Positions 1 through 11,374 are shown, numbered from the stretch's first letter. The stretch is DNA of 64,000 nucleotides from Meconema thalassinum (GCA_946902985.2 OX336389.2:344074444-344138443); one strand, 5' to 3'. Numbers and translations: made by a program. The notes: generated by a model not told the origin, from the letters alone.

Positions 1-685
1 TTGACGGAGTTAATGCCCAAAATCTTCAAAATTAAATAATAAAATTATTTGCGCCATATTAATCTACGAACTTTTAGCTTTCTAATGATACAAATACTTT
101 TTTATGTCTCATTCCTGAGACTACCTTCTTTATACCTTCCCACAATCGTGCATCCAAAGTTTATTTCTATTAGACGATAGATGCAAAAAAAATTAAGAAA
201 GAGGTTGCGTGTCAGAAGCAAGGGCAATGGGAAATGGAACAACAGCAAAATGTATCTTCGTGCTTCAAATGCAAGAAGAGGCATCATTTGGCTAGCCTGG
301 AACTCAAGTGGTCAATGAAACATTTTGGCCAAAATCCAGGTAATGGTACATTTGATGTGAACAGGTGAGCATCTAAACATTCTAAAGTGGTCTATTACTT
401 ATTTGTCGTTGTAGATGCCGCAAATATAAAAGTACCACTTTAGAATTGGCAGATGTTTTTAATGTTCGTCAATTCTTAAGTGGTCCAAGTCGCATTGTGT
501 TTCATAGACCACTTTGGTATGTGAAATTAGTTACAACAGAAGTGGTGTGTGTAACAAGAAGCTATTCCGCACTAAATTTAATATACATTTTTACATTTCC
601 AAGAAAGATACTTGCTTGCGATGAACTCTACATAACTGTATCTGCAGAAACTGATATAGAAAATTGTTTAGGAATTACATAAACG
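1..685. other. No gene recognised
   Basis: AT-rich sequence with only short open frames and no domain I recognise. Around 390-430 and 440-500 short imperfect repeats of a 'aagtggtc' theme occur. It may be the decayed upstream part of the transposase-like pseudogene that follows, but I cannot show that. Confidence 0.4.
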
Positions 686-1551
686 TTGGACACACATATA
701 AAATTGGTTGCCAATGGAAGAAAGCTTTTGAATTCATATAAACAAAACAGCCACAAAAATGGAAGCACTGATGTGTTAATAACTTTTGACCTTGAAAGAC
801 CTCTTCCCCTTCCTCACCTAAATAAAGGCGAAGTCTATTACTTGAGACAGCTCAACATGCTCAACTTCGGTATACATGATGGAAAAAAATTGTCATGAAC
901 ATGTGGTATGAGACAACAGGTACCAGGGGTTCTCAAGAGGTTGCATCTTGTGTGTATCACTATATGAAACACCAACTACCTCAGCAAACATCAATGCTCA
1001 ATCTCTTCAGTGACTTCTGAGGTGATCAGAACCGCAATTGGTATATGATGTTCTTTGCCAGGCATAGGGTGAAGAATTTACCACACATAAATGAAGTTTG
1101 TGTGCACTATCCTGTAACTGGTCACACATATTTACCCAATGATGGGGACTTCTCATTCATTAGTAGAGCTCAACATAAGCAAAGCTACATATTTACCACT
1201 AATGAGTGGATGGAATTGGTGAAAAATTGTAGGACACAGTCTCTTCACAATACGGTGGGTAATTTTGTGTCAGTTGTTCCACTAAACCAGATCTTCAAGA
1301 ACTACCATGCTTTGGTTGGGGATGTTGTGATGGTTTCAAAGATCCGAAAGGCAAAATTTGCCAAGGGACAATCTGTGATGTATTATAATGATGATTACCG
1401 GTACACAGACATTTACAAATCAGTTGATCTAAAACAAAGATCTGTAAGCTTACAGAGCTTCATAGATTCCTTGCAGAGCTCCATCTCAGATATGGCAAGT
1501 ATTTATATTTTGCTTACTCATAAGAAGATGCAAAATTTAAAGAAAATATAA
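686..1551 (+). pseudogene. Decayed transposase-like protein of an insect repeat family
   Basis: Two open frames (686-898 and 1045-1551) look like parts of one protein broken by stops and frame changes between about 895 and 1045. The first contains FDLERPLPLP and YYLRQLNMLNFGIHDG. The second contains VTGHTYLPNDGDFSFI followed by a run ending near KNCR. These blocks (an acidic D-E start, a Gly-His-x-Tyr-Leu-Pro-x-Asp block) resemble a protein family I know only as a repetitive, transposase-like uncharacterised protein in insect genomes; I cannot name it with certainty. No start codon or terminal repeats were found. Broken and probably non-functional. Confidence 0.45.
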
Positions 1552-1740
1552 AAATGTGTACCTCCAGTGCATTACCCCTTCCACATCACAACGGCAGGAG
1601 TATTACAGTAAACGAGGCGGAGAGGATGTTCTGCCAGCCCATTGAGATAATCATTAACTTGATGTGTGTGGTTGTGTACAATGCGTAAGTGATCTATGTA
1701 GCAATAATTTGTTTAAAAGTTATATTAAGGTTGTGAAAAG

Positions 1741-2015
1741 GACACCAAGCTGGCTCATCAACAGGCTCTTGGTGTCTGCGCCCGGACACAGCACAAACCT
1801 AGAAAAATTGCTGAGTTTTAATTCACTGGCCTTGAAAGCCAATATACCATATTTTTGGAAGTCTTCATAGGGAGCTGAGGACTGCTTGAGCTTTTAGCTC
1901 TCGCAGTGAAGAGGCGCAGTTGCACTTCATATAAAGGAAGGTAGTGCGCAGTTCGCTACTCCTTTGCGGGTCCGGGCGCGGACACCAAGAGCCCGCTGAT
2001 GAGCCAGCTTGGTGT
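1741..2015. mobile_element. MITE-like hairpin element with about 44-bp inverted ends
   Basis: The sequence at 1741-1785 is the near-perfect reverse complement of 1972-2015. Each end itself begins and ends with a short inverted pair (ACACCAAG / CTTGGTGT), so the ends can fold on their own. The interior (about 185 bp) has no coding capacity. This matches a small non-autonomous DNA element. I could not identify a convincing target-site duplication. Confidence 0.55.
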
Positions 2016-2035
2016 TCTAGGCGAAACCCCACACA

Positions 2036-2107
2036 AGACACGGCACAAACCTAGGAAAATTGTTGAGTTTTAATTCACTGGCCGTGAAAGCCAATATACC
2101 ATCTTTT
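2036..2107 (+). repeat. Direct repeat of 1786-1857
   Basis: About 72 bp starting 'cacaaacctag' and ending near 'ccaatatacc' occur twice, once inside the MITE-like element and once just beyond its right end, with a handful of differences. This suggests a local duplication or insertion of the element into one of two copies. Confidence 0.6.
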
Positions 2108-2834
2108 TGTGAAAAGGGTTTAAATAATGGCGTTTTTGGAGTATTGAGTGTTCAGTACCTCTTTATTTACTATGTCACAGGTTCCATAAAATGTGAATAA
2201 CTAATGCACACTTCATTAAAACGTGTTTCATTGATTTTCTCTGTTCTTACTATTTGTACCATAGACCACTTGAGTTTCAGGCTAGCCATTTGGTAATGGC
2301 ATGTTCTAAAAACCAGAGAAAATCTTTGATTACAATTTCTCGCTAAAATGTTTTCCTAGATATAAAATTTCCCTTTTTTTCTGGAGCATTTCAAAATACA
2401 AAGCTAAAATGTTTAGTTTTTCAAAATTTACTCAAGTTTAATTCGGTCCCATGGTAAAGTTCACGAAAGCGCTGTAACAATTATGCAATTTTAAAAAGAT
2501 TCATGAAATATTTTCAAAGAGTCCGAGTCAAAGTAAGGAGAGAGTCTTGAAGAACATCCGTGAAAAATTCACTTAGTTCCAGGTAGATTAAACGTTAGGA
2601 ATAAGCATAGGCAATATAGGACAGTTGAGTCTGATAGTTTGTACAGGCAACACTTCACATCACACACACAGTAATTGGGCAGTAGAACAATATTCTTTAT
2701 TTATGATGAAAATAAATTAATTTTGCCTACAATCACAAGTATGAATTAAACTCGGTGCAAAATTTTATTCACACATTTTCCAGCAAACTTCGTACAATGT
2801 ATACTGCGATTATTACCTGATGGCGCAAACCAAC
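2108..2834. other. No gene recognised
   Basis: AT-rich DNA without open frames above 60 codons or RNA genes that I can support. It ends at the left copy of a 20-bp direct repeat flanking the SINE at 2835. Confidence 0.4.
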
Positions 2835-3195
2835 AGCGGTAGCTACTCTCGCTAATGCGCAGCGCTAGACCATGGGCCAAGCTCTCTGTGGACTCGGTAC
2901 ACGAGGATTCGAGCCCCACCGTCAGCCATTCTTGAAATGGTTTTCCGTAGTTTCCCCATTTTCAACTCCAGGCAAATGCTGGGACGGTACCTTCTGATAG
3001 GCTACGGCCGCTTCCCTCCACATCCTTGCTCAGTTTCCTTCATATGCATTCATTTCATCTCTCATTAACTCCTCTCATGAGGTTGGCGCCAGGAAGGGCA
3101 TCCGGGCGTAAAACAATCCACCACATATTCTTTCATCACATCTCACCCCTGACCTCGTTGAGAACGGGAATAATAAGGGGTACACGTACATACAA
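2835..3195 (+). mobile_element. SINE-like retroposon with about 20-bp TSD
   Basis: Near-identical flanks 'ttacctgatggc' + 'caaacc' occur at about 2814-2834 and 3196-3216, a long target-site duplication typical of non-LTR-mobilised insertions. Inside, 'ggattcgagcc' near 2909 resembles a Pol III B box of a tRNA-derived head. The body has the composition of insect SINEs (block around 'ctacggccgcttccctcc'). No coding function. Confidence 0.6.
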
Positions 3196-4484
3196 TTACC
3201 TGATGGCACAAACCTGCGTGAACCCACAAGCGCAGAGAGGAAAGGAAGGTAGTGGAGGGGATCACTGCTGCTGTGCTCCTGGGAGACGCACTAACGTGCA
3301 ATACTGTTATAGTTACAGAAGGAGCCGCTGTGAACATTTCCGTAGCAATTAGCAAATTGGACGTTCTTCCCCTCTCAATCACGCTGCAGCACGTAGGACT
3401 CACCCCCATACGAACCTAATTTCGTACGCATGTACCATCAGGTATTAATCGTGGCCTACTAAATTCTCACTAAACCAAGGCCTAAGCAAGGCAGTATTAT
3501 GGAGTTCAAAATCACGTTCAATCGGTAGGTGCACGATATAACGAATTTAAGGCAAAGCAAGCGATAGAGATTGGTCTATAGTAGTTGAGAAGGTCCAAGA
3601 ACCATTAACATACATTATTTAAAGCTAGGGGTTGATAGCCCACGCAGGTATACAGCTACCACGGAGCAGCAACAAACAGCACCAATACCACCAATAAGTG
3701 ATCACCCATACAGCGTGGATCTCGAGTCACTCCGTTGTGTACAGTGCTGAACAGTGGATGTAGACAACAGGTTTTTCCAGCAAAGAGGTAAGTGTGTTCA
3801 ATATTCTGTTAATTGTACCTAGGCGTTTGCATGGCTAACTTGATAACTGACAGTATTCATAAAAGCCCATCAGCTAGACAGGAGCATTGGTGTATTACAG
3901 GCACTAACAAAAGGGGTTTCCCTACATTCAGACCAGAGCCTCACTTCAGTATCAGATAACAGTATGAAGGTGTCTTAACAACATAACTAGTACTAACGCA
4001 GCATTTACAATAGCATCATAAACTAGCAGAATAAAAGTAGAAATTTCACATGTTATGAAAGTTTTTATAATTGATAAATATATTGTATATATTGTTCTGC
4101 ATACGTGTTGTGTACTGTCTATATCTGCCAAACCTAAGAAAAGGCCTAAGTTGAAAAAATCTGATGATGTCCTGAAGCATGAAACATGTCATCTAATTAA
4201 CCGTTTTTTTTTTTCGTGAAATGTATAAGAGTCAGGGTTGGGTAAGTTACTTTTCAAAGGTAACTTCGTTACAGTTACCGCTAATTGCCAGTATAATTTA
4301 CTTGATTTAACGGAATAGTGGATTCCAGCAACATGAAAAAAAGGAACAATCACAAAATTAACACTGCGACGCTACAACAACCTGGCGCTCGTCATGTGGT
4401 AGCACACCTCATGCCTAAAAAATAATTCAGTTCATGAAAAGTAAATGGCATGCAGCTAAACTATATATTTTAGACCTCCTCATG
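3196..4484. other. No gene recognised
   Basis: No convincing coding region; the 108-codon and 88-codon open frames around 3026-3409 lie on opposite strands over SINE and flank and look like chance. A poly-T run lies at about 4206. Confidence 0.4.
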
Positions 4485-4735
4485 GTGAAGCGGCTAGCAT
4501 TCTTGCTGTCGCCCCACGAATCCAGATTCGATTCCCCGCTCTGCCAAGAAATTTAATCCTGGTGTGAGGGCTGAAATGGTGCCTGGTGAGGCAAACATGA
4601 GAAGAGGTGGGTTTGATTCCCACCCCACCCACCCTGGAAGTGGTTTAACGAGGTTTCCCACTTCTACTCCATGGAAATGCCGGGATAGTTTCTAACATAA
4701 GGCCATGGCCGCGTCCTTCCCAATCCTCACCTGAA
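4485..4735 (+). mobile_element. tRNA-derived SINE fragment
   Basis: A tRNA-like head ('tggtgaagcggctagcattc' followed by a B-box-like 'gattcgattcc' near 4528) leads into a body with 'ggtttcccacttc' and 'aaggccatggccgcgtcc', related in style to the SINE at 2835. Ends are not sharp. The tract just downstream (4745-4818) has a relative at 40213-40275, immediately left of element P2. Confidence 0.5.
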
Positions 4736-6047
4736 CTATAAATGCTCACACTACTACAGACAGCACAATAACACAGGTTATCAGACAAATTCTACATACA
4801 CCCAAGTAAACGGGGATAAATGGCAGTAGGGGGATGGTGGTGCTTCTAGGCCACTCCAGAACCCTCTTTGCCCCACTACTAAGCCGCAGCCATGTTAAAT
4901 ATCTCTCGAACGCATGGTCCGATTTTGACAAATGAGGTCTCATTGGGCTCGAGCTGACGTTCTCTTTCCTATGGACCACTTGTTATATTTTTGAATTTTT
5001 TTTTGAAAATTTTTGTTTTCGAAAGTTGGTGATAGTGTGAAAACCAAACATGGTAGAACGTTGTGCCATGGCTCAAACGAATGGTCTTTATGACCTTTAT
5101 TTTTTGTAATAAAACTTTTTTATTTTTTATGTTTTTTTGAAAACACTCGAATTTTGAAAATCCTATATTTTGGAAACTAGGAAGTTTACAAAAAGGTTTG
5201 TTTGATGTAAATCAATGATCCCTGATCACTTTTGTGATATTTTCAATGTTTAGCTTGGCCCATTTGTCGGTCAAATTTTATTTATTGTTACTGAGATCCC
5301 CGAATGGTAATTATTTATTTACAATTGTTAATTGCTTAAACCATATGCATAATCTTGTTATCAATCACTTATTCATAGATATTATAGTTCTCACCTCGAG
5401 TGTTTCAGTCTCGCTATCTCAGGCGTCCTCACTCATGCCATACCAGACATCTACTGGTTGATCAACTGTCTGCTGAGTAGTGTCGACTGACGTCACCCTG
5501 ACTTTCGTTCGACCAATGGCAGGTCTTTGTCTGGTCGGGCGATCTCCAACCTTCGAGAGAGTTCTATGGTCCCTATTTAAGACGCCGCTTGCTGGCGTTC
5601 TTCATCACTTCGGATCAACCGCCACTTCTGAATCACTTCAACCCGCTGGTCACCGCTACCTCTCATCACACCATCGCTGATTTCTACGCTAGCGAGCAGT
5701 TACGTCACAAGATCTGCACCATGACGTATTGCTCAAGATGGCAAGAATAATTGCCAGCCGCTGTACTCTTCAACATCACCTTAGAGGGGATACTTGGAAT
5801 CGTCCTTCAAAATATCTCTGGATCAGCTCTTGGAAACTATAAATGTCATTCCCGCGCAAGAAAAGAAAGTTGACATTTTTGGTGCACATAACTCTAGGCC
5901 ATGTACGCCTCCTTCCAAGAAAACCGTGAAGACTTTTAAATCAACGTGTGCTAGCTGGAACTTTTTAAGGAGCTGGCTCTTCAACTCTCTTCAACTCTCT
6001 TCAAAGATAAGTTCAATTTTATAAAGAGCTTATATCATACCAGTTAT

Positions 6048-9000
6048 ATATATATATACACCGCGGACAGGCCAACAAGGACCACGCAAATATCACTTCT
6101 TTATAGGTCTAGTTTCCTTCTTTCTCTTCCAGAAGTCTTTCATCCTGGTCGACTGTGCAGCTCTTCTTTCAGCAGTCCATTCTCCTCTGTTGAGATTTTT
6201 CTTCTCCCCGACAAGAATTTTGAGACCAAAAATTTTTTTTCTGTACTCTATTCGATTTAGACAATCTTCTTCAGTAATTTTGAATTTTTGAAGTTCTTCT
6301 TTCATTTGTTTTACATAGCCTCCTTGTCCTTTATAGTTCCAGATTTTATCAAAAATTTGTTTGTTTAACCTTGAGCAATCCATGCGGACCATATGTCCGT
6401 AGAACTGAAGTCGCCGTTTTCTGATCATCACTTCAAGGTTGTCGATTTTACTATAAATTTCTGCATTCGATCTCAGTCTATAACCTTCCTGTGTTTTCCT
6501 AGGACCATAAATCCTTCTTAAAATTCTTCTTTCTATCTTGAGCAAATTCTCCATTCCGGTTATATTTGTAGTTTCCATGCCGTACAAGATGACTGGTCTA
6601 ACAACAGTATTAAAATGTCGTAATTTTGCATTGATAGACAGGTTCTTTTTATTGTATATATTTTTTGTACAAAAATTTAATCTTTCCAATTTCCCTTTTT
6701 TGTTCTCGATTGCCAATTTATCCGTCCCATTGCTACTAATTATTTCTCCAAGATATTTAAATCGGTCAGTGACCCTGGTGCTCCCATAATTTGTTTTTAT
6801 CATTTTCTTAGTGTATTTCTGATCACTTGTCATCATCTCTGTTTTTACCAACGAAATCTGTAAGCCCGCTTTTTCCGCCGTTTCTTTTAACTGATCAATT
6901 TGGTTAATAGCTTCTTGTTCTGATTCAGCAAACAACGCTACGTCGTCAGCAAATGCTAAACCTTTGACTCTGAGGTTCTTATTCTTTGTACCAATTTTAG
7001 CACTTGAATCGTTCTTCTCCCAAAACGTCCTCATGACTTTATCCAAGACCAAATTGAAAAGCAGTGGTGATAGACTGTCCCCTTGTCTTAGCCCAGTTTT
7101 TACCTCGAAGGGCTCGCTAACTTCATTTAAAAATTTGACTCTGGAAATCGTATTAGTTAATGTAAGTTTTATTAAATTTATGGTTTTTTGATCAACTTGG
7201 TATTCCTTCAATGTGTCAAAAACAGTATCCCTATCCACTGAATCATACGCTTTCTGAAAATCAACGAATGAGATAAAGATATTCTTTGGCCTGTTGTTGT
7301 AATATTTTAATATCAATTTTAAACTAAGAATTTGTTCTGCACACGATCTATTCCTTCTGAAACCTCCTTGGAACTCGCCAAGCTGTGGTTCGATCTGTGG
7401 TTCAAGTCTGTTTAAAAGTAGTTTGGCAAATATTTTATATGTGACAGACAACAATGAGATCCCCCTATAACTATTGACATCAATTTTTGAGCCTTTTTTA
7501 TGTAGTGGATGAATTAAGGCGATTAACCAGTCTTCTGGAATTGCTTCCTCAATCCAAATTTTCTGGAATAGATTTGTCGTCGCTATTAAAAATTCATCAT
7601 CTACAAGCTTCCACATTTCTGCAATTATTCCATCTTTGCCTGAGGCTTTATTGTTTTTAAGTGAGTTGATAATACATTTAACTTCATTTACATCTGGGGG
7701 CGTAGAGTCAAAATTGTGTGTTGTAAATTTGAAACTCAACTTGTCTGTCGGTTTTGGACAATTTAACAACTTCTCAAAATACGCAGCCAAGATATCACAA
7801 TTTTCCTTGTTGTTTAATGCTAGCGTACCATCTTCCCTTTTGAAATTTAAACTCGGCGCTGAATATCCAGTGATTTCATTCTTAAATGCTCTATAAAACA
7901 ATCGGGTGTCATTTTTCTTAAAATTGTCGTCCATTTCCATTATTTGGTCCTTCATATATTTTCTTCGAATCGTTCTTAAAGTCTGGTGGGCCATTTTCCT
8001 TAATCTTTGTACTTCCTCTAAATTTTCTGGAGTCTTGTTCCCGTTCCACTTGTGCCAAGCACAATGTCTTTCTTTGATCACTCTTTCACATTGTTCATTC
8101 CACCAAGCATGTTTCCTATAAAAGTTCAACGGTGCAATTTCCTGAGCTGGTTCAAGAAGGTTATTAGTAACATCATTCCAATTGGTTGGTATTTTAAGTT
8201 TTCCTTGAAATTCTATCCTTTTTTCATTTGTAAGAACCTCTCTATTAATTTTCGGAATTTTAATTCTAGTTGTATTTTGTTTGCGTGTAAAAGGTATGAA
8301 ATTCATCTTGATTTGAGAAAGGTAATGATCTGAAGTTACATTAATGGATTTTCTGACCTTGACATTTTGAATTTCTTTGAAACAATTTCGAGAGATAGCT
8401 ACATGATCTAGTTGAAACTCACCCAGCAACGCATTTGGGGAGACCCATGTTTTCTTTTTACTTGGTTTTGCTTTAAAATGTGTGGACATAATCTTTAAGT
8501 TTAGATGTTCACAGAGTTTAACCAATCTCTCACCATTCCTGTTGGTTCTATTGTGAGCGGGATATTTACCTATTATATCAGAAAATTTTCTCTCAGATCC
8601 AAGCTGAGCATTGAAATCTCCAAGTAAAATTTTTACATGATTAGAAGGAATTTTGAGAATTTCGGCTTCTAACTCGTCCCAAAATTCATCAACTTTCTCT
8701 GGATTCGTTTTATTATCCTTATTTATAGGAGCATGGGCGTTGATTAGCGTGTATCTCTTATTGAGAGATTTTATAGTTAGAAAAGATAGTCTGGCATTCA
8801 CACTTCTAAAAGCGATAACTGCGTCCAAAAATTTCTTGTTGACCATAAAAGCTGTTCCAAGATGTGGCATGTTCTTCATCACTCTCTTCCCAACTTTTCC
8901 TTTGAAAATTCGGAAGTTGTCAGATTCAAAGGTGTCCTCATCCAAGAACCTGGTCTCTTGAAGGGCTAATATTGTAATGTGATGTCTATGAAGTTCTGTT

Positions 9001-9398
9001 GTTAGTTGTTTTAATTTTCCAACCTGAATTAAGGAATTCACATTGTATGTTCCAAAAAAATATTTTCTCATTTTCTTGAATCTTGAACTGTTCTTGTGGT
9101 GCTCCGATTCACCATAATGTAACCCTAAACTGCTAGGCACCCTGGAATCCGATTTACGCCTAGCATTGTCTTCAGGGTAATCATGACCAATAGAAGCTAA
9201 ATCCATGATATTAAAGTAAATGTGGGTTGGACAAAGTCCAACGTTATACAACTAAGATTGTGAGTCCTAGAGGTTGCCTCAAGATGTGTTCTGGCTCTTA
9301 TTTTACGGCTTAAGCCAACCCTCCTCCTTTCTCCGGGCTTGGGACCGGCAACAGAAACTACTGAGCTACTCAATCCACCCAGTAGATCCTGCAGGCGG
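6048..9398 (-). mobile_element. RTE-clade non-LTR retrotransposon
   Basis: A 3.35-kb insertion in minus orientation between direct repeats AGTTAT (6042-6047 and 9399-9404). At its 3' end (left) is a short (TA)n tract, consistent with the microsatellite tails of RTE elements. The 5' leader, read on the minus strand near 9340-9400, has the 'ggtcccaagcccgg' followed by 'gagggttgg' block I associate with RTE elements of insects. One long ORF fills most of it. Confidence 0.75.
6093..9206 (-). CDS. RTE endonuclease / reverse transcriptase
   Basis: An intact ORF of about 1037 aa from ATG 9206; a further 15 codons upstream are open but lack an ATG. It encodes the single replication protein of an RTE element. 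N-terminal AP-endonuclease-like domain: GTYNVNSL, ALQETRF, LLGDFNAQLG and SDHYLSQIKM mark the catalytic blocks (roughly residues 50-300). The reverse transcriptase follows (about 480-790) with NSYRGISLLS, QGGFRRNRSC, FVDFQKAYDSVD, GLRQGDSLSP and the catalytic FADDVALF. The C-terminus has the ERRILRRIYGP and FYGHMVRM blocks typical of this clade; no RNase H is seen. It nicks target DNA and copies its own RNA into it. The frame is unbroken, so the insertion may be recent and potentially coding-competent. Confidence 0.85.
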   Translation of the reverse strand: MDLASIGHDYPEDNARRKSDSRVPSSLGLHYGESEHHKNSSRFKKMRKYFFGTYNVNSLIQVGKLKQLTTELHRHHITILALQETRFLDEDTFESDNFRIFKGKVGKRVMKNMPHLGTAFMVNKKFLDAVIAFRSVNARLSFLTIKSLNKRYTLINAHAPINKDNKTNPEKVDEFWDELEAEILKIPSNHVKILLGDFNAQLGSERKFSDIIGKYPAHNRTNRNGERLVKLCEHLNLKIMSTHFKAKPSKKKTWVSPNALLGEFQLDHVAISRNCFKEIQNVKVRKSINVTSDHYLSQIKMNFIPFTRKQNTTRIKIPKINREVLTNEKRIEFQGKLKIPTNWNDVTNNLLEPAQEIAPLNFYRKHAWWNEQCERVIKERHCAWHKWNGNKTPENLEEVQRLRKMAHQTLRTIRRKYMKDQIMEMDDNFKKNDTRLFYRAFKNEITGYSAPSLNFKREDGTLALNNKENCDILAAYFEKLLNCPKPTDKLSFKFTTHNFDSTPPDVNEVKCIINSLKNNKASGKDGIIAEMWKLVDDEFLIATTNLFQKIWIEEAIPEDWLIALIHPLHKKGSKIDVNSYRGISLLSVTYKIFAKLLLNRLEPQIEPQLGEFQGGFRRNRSCAEQILSLKLILKYYNNRPKNIFISFVDFQKAYDSVDRDTVFDTLKEYQVDQKTINLIKLTLTNTISRVKFLNEVSEPFEVKTGLRQGDSLSPLLFNLVLDKVMRTFWEKNDSSAKIGTKNKNLRVKGLAFADDVALFAESEQEAINQIDQLKETAEKAGLQISLVKTEMMTSDQKYTKKMIKTNYGSTRVTDRFKYLGEIISSNGTDKLAIENKKGKLERLNFCTKNIYNKKNLSINAKLRHFNTVVRPVILYGMETTNITGMENLLKIERRILRRIYGPRKTQEGYRLRSNAEIYSKIDNLEVMIRKRRLQFYGHMVRMDCSRLNKQIFDKIWNYKGQGGYVKQMKEELQKFKITEEDCLNRIEYRKKIFGLKILVGEKKNLNRGEWTAERRAAQSTRMKDFWKRKKETRPIKK

Positions 9399-9809
9399 AG
9401 TTATTACACTCTTAATTATTTTTTATGGTTCTCTCTTTTTATAAACTGCATTTTTTATATATTAAGCTCAACTTTTCTCCAATCAAGCAAGCTTTTCATG
9501 GACCTTTCTATAATCTGGGTTCTGTATTCAGGCCCTCACACTTTGCTACATTTATAATTGTTAATTTCTGTAATAAGCACTTAAGTTAAATTTGTTTGTT
9601 CATTATAAATTTATTATTAGGAATAAAAATTGTTAATGCATTGCTCCCTATATTGGTTTTCTAGTCACGTATTTCATGCTCAATACCCCCGCACCGTTTC
9701 AGTCTAATTTTCTTGACCACAGTAGTTATTTTGGCCAGGCTTTCGCCTGATGCGTTTCGTTCTCCCGTATGGGGAAGTTTTAGGACAGAATTTATACTTC
9801 TCCAATCCC

Positions 9810-11272
9810 TAACCCCTCTACCCCCAAAATAAATTTTAAGTCTCTAGGATGAAAACCTGTAGTAGTGGGGTTGTGACAGTGCTGCCTCACTTCTTTTTGA
9901 ACCCTCCTCGTATTTGCCCCGAACCTGATATCTCGGTAACCAATCATGGGATTTGAACATACAGGGTGTCCTAGCACTCGTAGTGATGCCCCCTACTTTC
10001 CTATAGGCTCTTTATTTAATTAAAAGACCAAAAACTAAAAGGTCATCCGCTTTTAATATCTCGCGAACCAATCATGCTAGAGGCGTGTACGAGGGGTCCA
10101 AGGACTCGGAGTGACGTCCTATTTGCTATGGACCACTCGTTATATTTAAAAAAATGGAAACTCGATTTTGGGGTAAACACGTGTTTTTTGTGATTTTTAC
10201 TGATATCTCACGAACCAATAACGCTAGAGACGTGTACGAGGTGTCTTAGGACTCGGGCTAACGCCCCCTTTCAAATGTGGTAGATATTCTTTTTCCAAAA
10301 AAATAATTCACAAAGGGCCTAACGCCATACATGTTGAATTTTTTTTCTTTTTCTTTACCTGTTTATAATGTTTATGAAGCGTGGTGGTTGAGAGAGACGA
10401 TACTGCTGGGTGTGTGTTTGAACGAACCTGTCGCTAACCACAGTGGCTGTGCTCAATAGATCAATCGCTATTTCGACGAGTCGGTTTATGACAGAGCGAG
10501 GGTGCTTTTTTCTGATATTTTACCCCCGAAGATGATCTTTAACGTGTAAACGGTGATGAGAACTTGGTTCTATGTTGGTCGAAGCGAGTACAGAAAACAA
10601 ACTTGCAGAGGAGCAGACGAGCAGGAGGCGAATGTCATTTGAGCTTATTGGAAGGCGTTGATCTGACTTAACAACAGGTGCAATGGAAAATGACAAAGAC
10701 GCTTGAAGGTGAATTAATCTGACCATCGTGGTGGCAGGGAAGAGCGAAATGCATGTGAACACATGTGAAACCACATGCACGCTAAACAAGTTACATCCTG
10801 TTTGCTTCGTACGTGACAAAATGCAAGTTCAGGTGAAATTTGACCCGGCACAGGTGTTCACCTCGGGCGTTGGCTGTCCACGTGTTTGATAACAGGATGT
10901 TCAAAGCGTGGGAAAACAAATGATTATACATGCAACGTAACATATATAAAGACATGTCGTTATCATTTCCTCTCTCACTTAGGTGACTACCTTTGAACAC
11001 ATTACGTTGCGTGAAACCCCTGGTCTTGTTTAACAGTTTTTGTGTTGGTGGAAAATACTTAACCTTGTTGTGAGGTAGGTATATATTTATTCATTTATAT
11101 ATTGCACTTTTGAGCTCACTAGAAGGAAACAGTAACAAGCCACTGCAAGTAAAGGTGAAATGATTTTTTAAAACTAACTTGTTTAATTTTTTTGTTTTAT
11201 ATTTTATTTTATGAAATGCATGTATTAACCTGAATTTAGGTATTTATAACGGTTTATTTTATTTATTTTTAG
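9810..11272. other. P1 left arm, non-coding terminal region
   Basis: Contains three copies of the subterminal motif and a block around 10740-10830 ('atgcatgtgaacacatgtg', 'gttacatcctgtttg') with a clear relative in P2 at about 41250-41335. Open frames of 99 and 69 codons (10520-10819, 10791-11000) are mirrored in the right arm but show no domain and are not called as genes. A splice-donor-like GAG|GTAGGT lies near 11075. Confidence 0.5.
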
Positions 11273-11374
11273 AAACTTGGAAAGAAAAGCCTTACCGCCG
11301 TAGCAGTCGCTGAAAACCCGAGACGCAGTAAAGTGCAATCATTGTTTCCAGGCAGTGAACTATTTAAAACTCAG
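11273..11374 (+). pseudogene. Exon B of the small spliced ORF (left arm, orphaned)
   Basis: A 102-nt exon with a pyrimidine-rich acceptor ending TTTTTAG|AAA and a donor CTCAG|GTAAGC. It is open in phase 0 for 34 codons. The upstream exon that supplies the start codon in the right arm is truncated here by the loss of about 125 bp, so this copy cannot encode the same product. It may still serve as a non-coding leader exon for the IAP gene. Confidence 0.5.

Larger units (their letters stand above)
5223..9804 (+). mobile_element. Solo LTR (about 1.2 kb) interrupted by an RTE element
   Basis: The intact right arm of P1 gives the empty site. The insert begins TGATCAC at 5223 and ends TTCTCCA at 9804, flanked by the 5-bp duplication ATCCC (5218-5222 and 9805-9809). 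TG...CA ends with a 5-bp duplication indicate an LTR. Removing the RTE leaves 5223-6047 plus 9405-9804. A TATA-like TATTTAAG lies at about 5574, and an AATAAA at about 9620 could be the poly(A) signal, giving plus orientation. No gag or pol is attached, so it is a solo LTR. Short 'tcttcaactc' tandem repeats lie near 5983-6003. Confidence 0.75.
4885..10300 (+). repeat. Iterated 90-130-bp subterminal motif (4 copies)
   Basis: A motif beginning ATATCTC, then CGAAC-like, then GAG-TGTC, then an ACTCG / TGACG block and often ending TTTCCTATGGACCAC occurs at about 4890, 9931, 10059 and 10203 (the first separated by the solo LTR insertion). The right arm mirrors all four. A single related copy sits in the end of element P2 (40459 onward, mirrored at 56490). 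Iteration at the termini of a linear-replicating DNA element suggests a replication or end-binding role; that is inference. Confidence 0.6.

Noticed and set aside
3026..3409. Two overlapping ORFs on opposite strands
   Set aside because: They cover SINE sequence and flank; no start context or domain.
4825..5222. P1 as a chance inverted repeat or foldback transposon
   Set aside because: The 6-bp TSD AATGGC, AG...CT ends and shared motifs with the polymerase-bearing P2 favour a Polinton.
10520..11000. 99- and 69-codon ORFs conserved in both P1 arms
   Set aside because: Conservation follows from arm identity; no domain, and the frames overlap each other.
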